Of a stretch of DNA of 64,000 bases, positions 60,001-64,000 are shown piece after piece. Numbering within the stretch: position 1 is the stretch's first letter; each line of letters begins with the position of its first letter. The notes under the pieces were generated by a model. The model was not told the DNA's origin. It did no database searches and worked only from the letters and a program-made list of their open reading frames with translations. This DNA comes from Anastatus disparis (taxonomy: Eukaryota > Arthropoda > Insecta > Hymenoptera > Eupelmidae): the NCBI GenBank assembly GCA_017163975.1, contig JAFFSR010000218.1, positions 10,605,501-10,669,500 of the forward strand, given 5' to 3'. Made by a program: the position numbers and the translations under genes.

Positions 60001-62516
60001 CTGTGTTGCTCTCCAAGTGAGTTCTCAACTCTATCAAGATTATGCAACTCTATACGTATATTTTTTATTTATAGTTGAGATTTATATTTTAAATGAAATG
60101 AAAAAAGCGAGAACGATAAAATACAATACAAAAATTAATTCAATTAACTTCGTACTTTATCTTTCATATCATCTACCTAATCGAGCAACTATCACGTAAT
60201 TTTCGTCTCCAAACGCATTTAAATTAATCCATCTGATAAATTCTAAGTTCTTAAACTGACAGACTTCCAGTCTCGTTACGCGGTTATCCGTAGCAGCTGT
60301 CATTGCTTATAAAAATCATACGCGCAAGCATCGCAGCATCACGTTTGCAGAAAATTAGCGATCTCGTTTTGTTTGTGTAGCAAAAATAGATCAGCGGAAA
60401 TTCATTTATTTTAAAAACAAAAATTTTGCTGTAGCAGCGATTTTATTTTTAAAAAAACGGAAAAAGCTGTTTAAGACAATCACGTTTGATCCAATGTGAC
60501 TTGATGACTCGTTATACTTTATTACTTTGGATGAAGAAAATCAACTAATCAACACAGTCAAAAATTTTTATCAATTTTTAACGCTTTTTTTTATTTAGTA
60601 TTAGATAGACATTTCGTAAGACTTATTAAATTTCGAACAATGACAATTAGTTATGGCACCATTTTCGACACTTGACTTACAAACTATTTTTTATTTTATG
60701 TATTTAAAATTTTTAAAAGACTTTTGAAAATATTTTCTAATGACAGTGTTAGACAAATGATTTATTCGTTTTACTATGAACAAAAGAAAAACAATACAAA
60801 TTTTTTACATAACTGCAATTTTTATTTTTAATTAATCAACTGTTTGTTAACTGTCCTTGAAAATATAGATTTTGTAATCTTCGAGACTCGTAATCTTCAA
60901 TAACTTCTTTTCATGACAATTAACTTCAATATGTTCTGAAACAACAATTTCTTGTAAAAAATTTAGCGATATGAAATAAGAATACTTGAAAAGCTTCAAG
61001 GAAAATTAAAGTATTATAAACTTTAATTTTTGCGTAATGTGTACGGATCAATTCTATACTGCTTGGCACGAGTTTGATAAAAATAGATTTCCTAAATCTT
61101 CCAATTTCATAAATATTATGGTTTTTCAAAGATATAAATAATAGCCTAATAATATATAGACAATATAACTTAATGAAATAGTTGTTAAATTTATTTAAAC
61201 TCTTTCATTGCCAAATTATTTAATTAATATCAAATTTCACATAAAAAATGTATGGAAAAGTATTCTCGAAACACCCAAGATTATAACTGCAATGGTTAAT
61301 TTTATATAAATTGCATGCGAGTTACTATAAAAGAGGTTAATAAGATATTTCTTTCGAATACCATATGGCGACCGTGAGAATCAAAGGGACGAAAGGATGA
61401 AAGGATTTTTAAAAACCATTTTTTAGATACCAAAAGTTAATACGAAAATCTGCGTTGATTTGTTTACATTTAAAATTGTATTTTAAAAAAATTCGATGAT
61501 TTTGTGTTAAAAATCATATAATTTAAATGTAGTTATTTTTTAGTTGTTATTTCTTTTCATACATTTTAAGTAATTCATTTATTTATTTTTTGGGTACCGA
61601 TCGCGTTTTAAGATCCTTACTTTACCTGTGCATTAGACTTTCTTTTTCTTAATATGGTACGTTTAAATTGTCATTACTGAATTTTCTTTGCAGTCCAACT
61701 TAAAATATTGACAAAAAATTGTTTTTTTTTAAATGTTTTATCACAGAAACCATTACCCTATTTTGACTTATAATCGGTTTGCTATATCAATGTTAAAAAT
61801 AAAAAAATTTCATTTATTTTGATAAAACTATTAATACGCATCCGTAATAAATACTTCGCTTCTGTTTTTTAATTGTAATTAAAGGTCACGTGTAATGAAA
61901 ATATAAGATGTGCTTATAAAGTTCGATACAATTTAATCGCATATGAAGTTCAGTACAAACATGTGCGAAAAGTTTTTTGTTATCTATCTTCACGCTGTAT
62001 AAAGTTTCTTTAATAAATGAAACATCCAAAGTATTATACTCTTTTGTAGTTACAAAATTGTGTCCTAATTACAGTAATTGATAATTGTGAAAAAAAAGTT
62101 TTTTAATTATCGAAAAATTGTTAAAATTTTAATGAGAACGTGAAAATAATTTAATTCAACAAGTACTATTTTCATAACTACAAAGTTATTAATCAAAATT
62201 ATTTTTGACGGAGAGGATGGTGTTAGTAAATTCAAAATTATTATTTCTTTGACCTGAGAGTTACACATTTTCTCCTTTACCTGGCAGTGAATCCCGAAAA
62301 TTGTTGCCTTTATTTTGACTAAATAAGCAGAAATCAATTTCCAGCTTATTTTAGAGAATAAAGTAATTTTTCGATTCTTCTAATTTTCTCTGTTCTTTAT
62401 ATAATTTAAATTAATTTTATTTGCTATAGAACAGATCAAATTTATCTGTTTATTATTAAACAGAAATTAATAGCTCTTTGTAATTTTTATTGGTACTACA
62501 TCCCAAATCAACATAT
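60001..62516. other. A+T-rich DNA with one promoter candidate
   Basis: No coding exon was recognised. The minus-strand open frames at 60926-61129 and 62107-62337 have no motif. A G+C-richer island lies at 60260-60370. Confidence 0.4.
60308..60345 (+). promoter_or_regulatory. Candidate TATA promoter
   Basis: TATAAAAA at 60308-60315 is followed about 30 bases later by ATCACGTTT (60338-60346), loosely initiator-like. It sits inside a G+C-richer island with the E-box CAGCTG just upstream (60295-60300). No downstream coding exon was recognised before the window ends. Confidence 0.25.
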
Positions 62517-64000
62517 GGGGCGTTTCATATCAACTCACCTGGTCAAAAAATAAAAATCGCTAAAAATCTGGGAAAATGTTCTATTTGATACCCAAAATAC
62601 CCAAAAAAATTTTTAGAGCTCTAGGTCAAAGAGGTCAAGAGCAAGAGGTCATGGAGTTTTGTGATTTTTTCAATTTTTTTGTAAAATCATCATTTTTAAT
62701 ATTTTTTTATTAAAAAACTAAAGGTTTTAGAAAAAAATGTATGAAGACATTTTTTGTTGGAAATTATGTGTAGAAACTATACAAATTTTTTCCAATCCCA
62801 AAGTTGCTATCTTCTGATTGGTCCATTATATATTTTGATGTGATTTTCAATAACTTTTCTTCGCCAAGGTTGATTTTACTCATTTGGCACTAAAAGTTTG
62901 TAATTTTTATAACCTTTCACTGAAATTTTCCCCTACATGGTAAAATAACTCTACAGGCAGTTATGGTACTTTTTATTTAAGGTATCAAGACTGAGTTTTA
63001 AGCCTGAAAAAAAATGAAATTGAAATGTAGTCATAATTTGTTTTTGTAATGATATTAATTAATAAAACTTCTTTTTACCTTAAATATATATTAAATACAA
63101 GACTTTGACCTAAAAATAATTTTAAAAAACCCCATCCGTTGGTTAAAATCCTGTGCTCTTGTCGATAACTTGATTTTTAAAATTTTTTTACTTACCGTAG
63201 AGTTTCTCAGCTAATTTTCAATTAATTGACCTGAAAATTTCCAGAGATCTTTAATTTATATATCTTCACAAAATAATAGTTTTAGTTTTAGGAAAAAAAA
63301 ATAATTTCTAAGTTTGGTTTAGAAAAAGTTGAAAAAAATCAATATTTTTGTGAATTTCATACAAGTAATTCAGTTCAACATTTACTTTAACTTATCTTAT
63401 CAAAATTCCAGAACTATTATTTTGTGAAGATATATAAATTAAAGATCTCTGGAAATTTTCAGGTCAATTAATTGAAAATTAGCTGAGAAACTCTACGGTA
63501 AGTAAAAAAATTTTAAAAATCAAGTTATCGACAAGAGCACAGGATTTTAACCAACGGATGGGGTTTTTTAAAATTATTTTTAGGTCAAAGTCTTGTATTT
63601 AATATATATTTAAGGTAAAAAGAAGTTTTATTAATTAATATCATTACAAAAACAAATTATGACTACATTTCAATTTCATTTTTTTCAGGCTTAAAACTCA
63701 GTCTTGATACCTTAAATAAAAAGTACCATAACTGCCTGTAGAGTTATTTTACCATGTAGGGGAAAATTTCAGTGAAAGGTTATAAAAATTACAAACTTTT
63801 AGTGCCAAATGAGTAAAATCAACCTTGGCGAAGAAAAGTTATTGAAAATCACATCAAAATATATAATGGACCAATCAGAAGATAGCAACTTTGGGATTGG
63901 AAAAAATTTGTATAGTTTCTACACATAATTTCCAACAAAAAATGTCTTCATACATTTTTTTCTAAAACCTTTAGTTTTTTAATAAAAAAATATTAAAAAT
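62517..64000. mobile_element. Large fold-back element (inverted repeat >590 bp arms), cut by window edge
   Basis: The arms 62692-63281 and 63412-64000 are inverted copies with hardly any mismatch; for example CTTACCGTAGAGTTTCTCAG near 63191 is matched by CTGAGAAACTCTACGGTAAG near 63483. The loop is about 130 bases (63282-63411). A likely outer end is GGGGCGTTTCATATCAACTC at 62517; by symmetry the far end should lie near 64178, outside the window. No coding sequence. It may be a young fold-back DNA transposon; a transcript across it would fold into a very long hairpin. Confidence 0.8.

Overview
This is an A+T-rich (roughly three quarters A+T by eye) nuclear eukaryotic window, most likely from an insect. 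The genes have short GT-AG introns, intron lengths are in the tens to hundreds of bases, and the two recognisable gene families are insect-like: a Malvolio/NRAMP metal transporter and the U5 snRNP protein Dim1. The base composition, compact introns and many small MITEs would fit an AT-rich parasitoid wasp, but the sequence does not settle the order.

Layout. (1) About 1-12.2 kb holds two tandem NRAMP genes on the + strand. The first enters from the left edge (last five exons, 299 codons visible). The second is complete: 10 coding exons and 621 codons. All exon junctions that can be compared have the same position and phase, so this is a DNA-level tandem duplication. Copy 2 keeps the TM1 DPGN motif, but the TM6 motif reads IQPHN where the family has IMPHN, so the conserved metal-binding methionine is a glutamine. 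Its third coding intron carries two tRNA-derived SINE insertions. (2) About 12.2-46 kb is a gene-poor stretch. I can support only one short candidate first coding exon there, on the minus strand at 38.7 kb, with a possible promoter/5' UTR about 0.7 kb upstream. The rest is A+T-rich DNA with purine/pyrimidine tracts, microsatellites, a 58-bp minisatellite, MITEs and a SINE. (3) About 46-53.6 kb holds two intact, intronless Dim1 (TXNL4A-type) genes on the + strand, 2.9 kb apart. They share conserved 5' flanks and are bracketed by two copies of a ~285-bp noncoding block. Between them lies a ~1.5-kb terminal-inverted-repeat element filled with a 10-bp TTATTTACAG-type satellite. (4) About 53.6-64 kb is again gene-poor: MITEs, a SINE, two weak TATA promoter candidates, and at the right edge a large, almost perfect inverted repeat that runs off the window.

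Mobile DNA falls into families I could cross-match by eye: MITEs with TTAA target duplications (five ends-matched copies in two subfamilies), MITEs ending CCCTG...CAGGG (four copies, three of them ~170 bp), a tRNA-headed SINE with a 3' hairpin (three full copies and two fragments), and a second SINE with a poly(A) tail and a perfect 13-bp target duplication. No CRISPR array, rRNA, true tRNA gene or autonomous transposase was found.

The NRAMP proteins would import divalent metal (Mn/Fe) with protons. Dim1 is a component of the U4/U6.U5 tri-snRNP. Nothing in the window links the two systems functionally; the shared theme is local duplication followed by asymmetric divergence.
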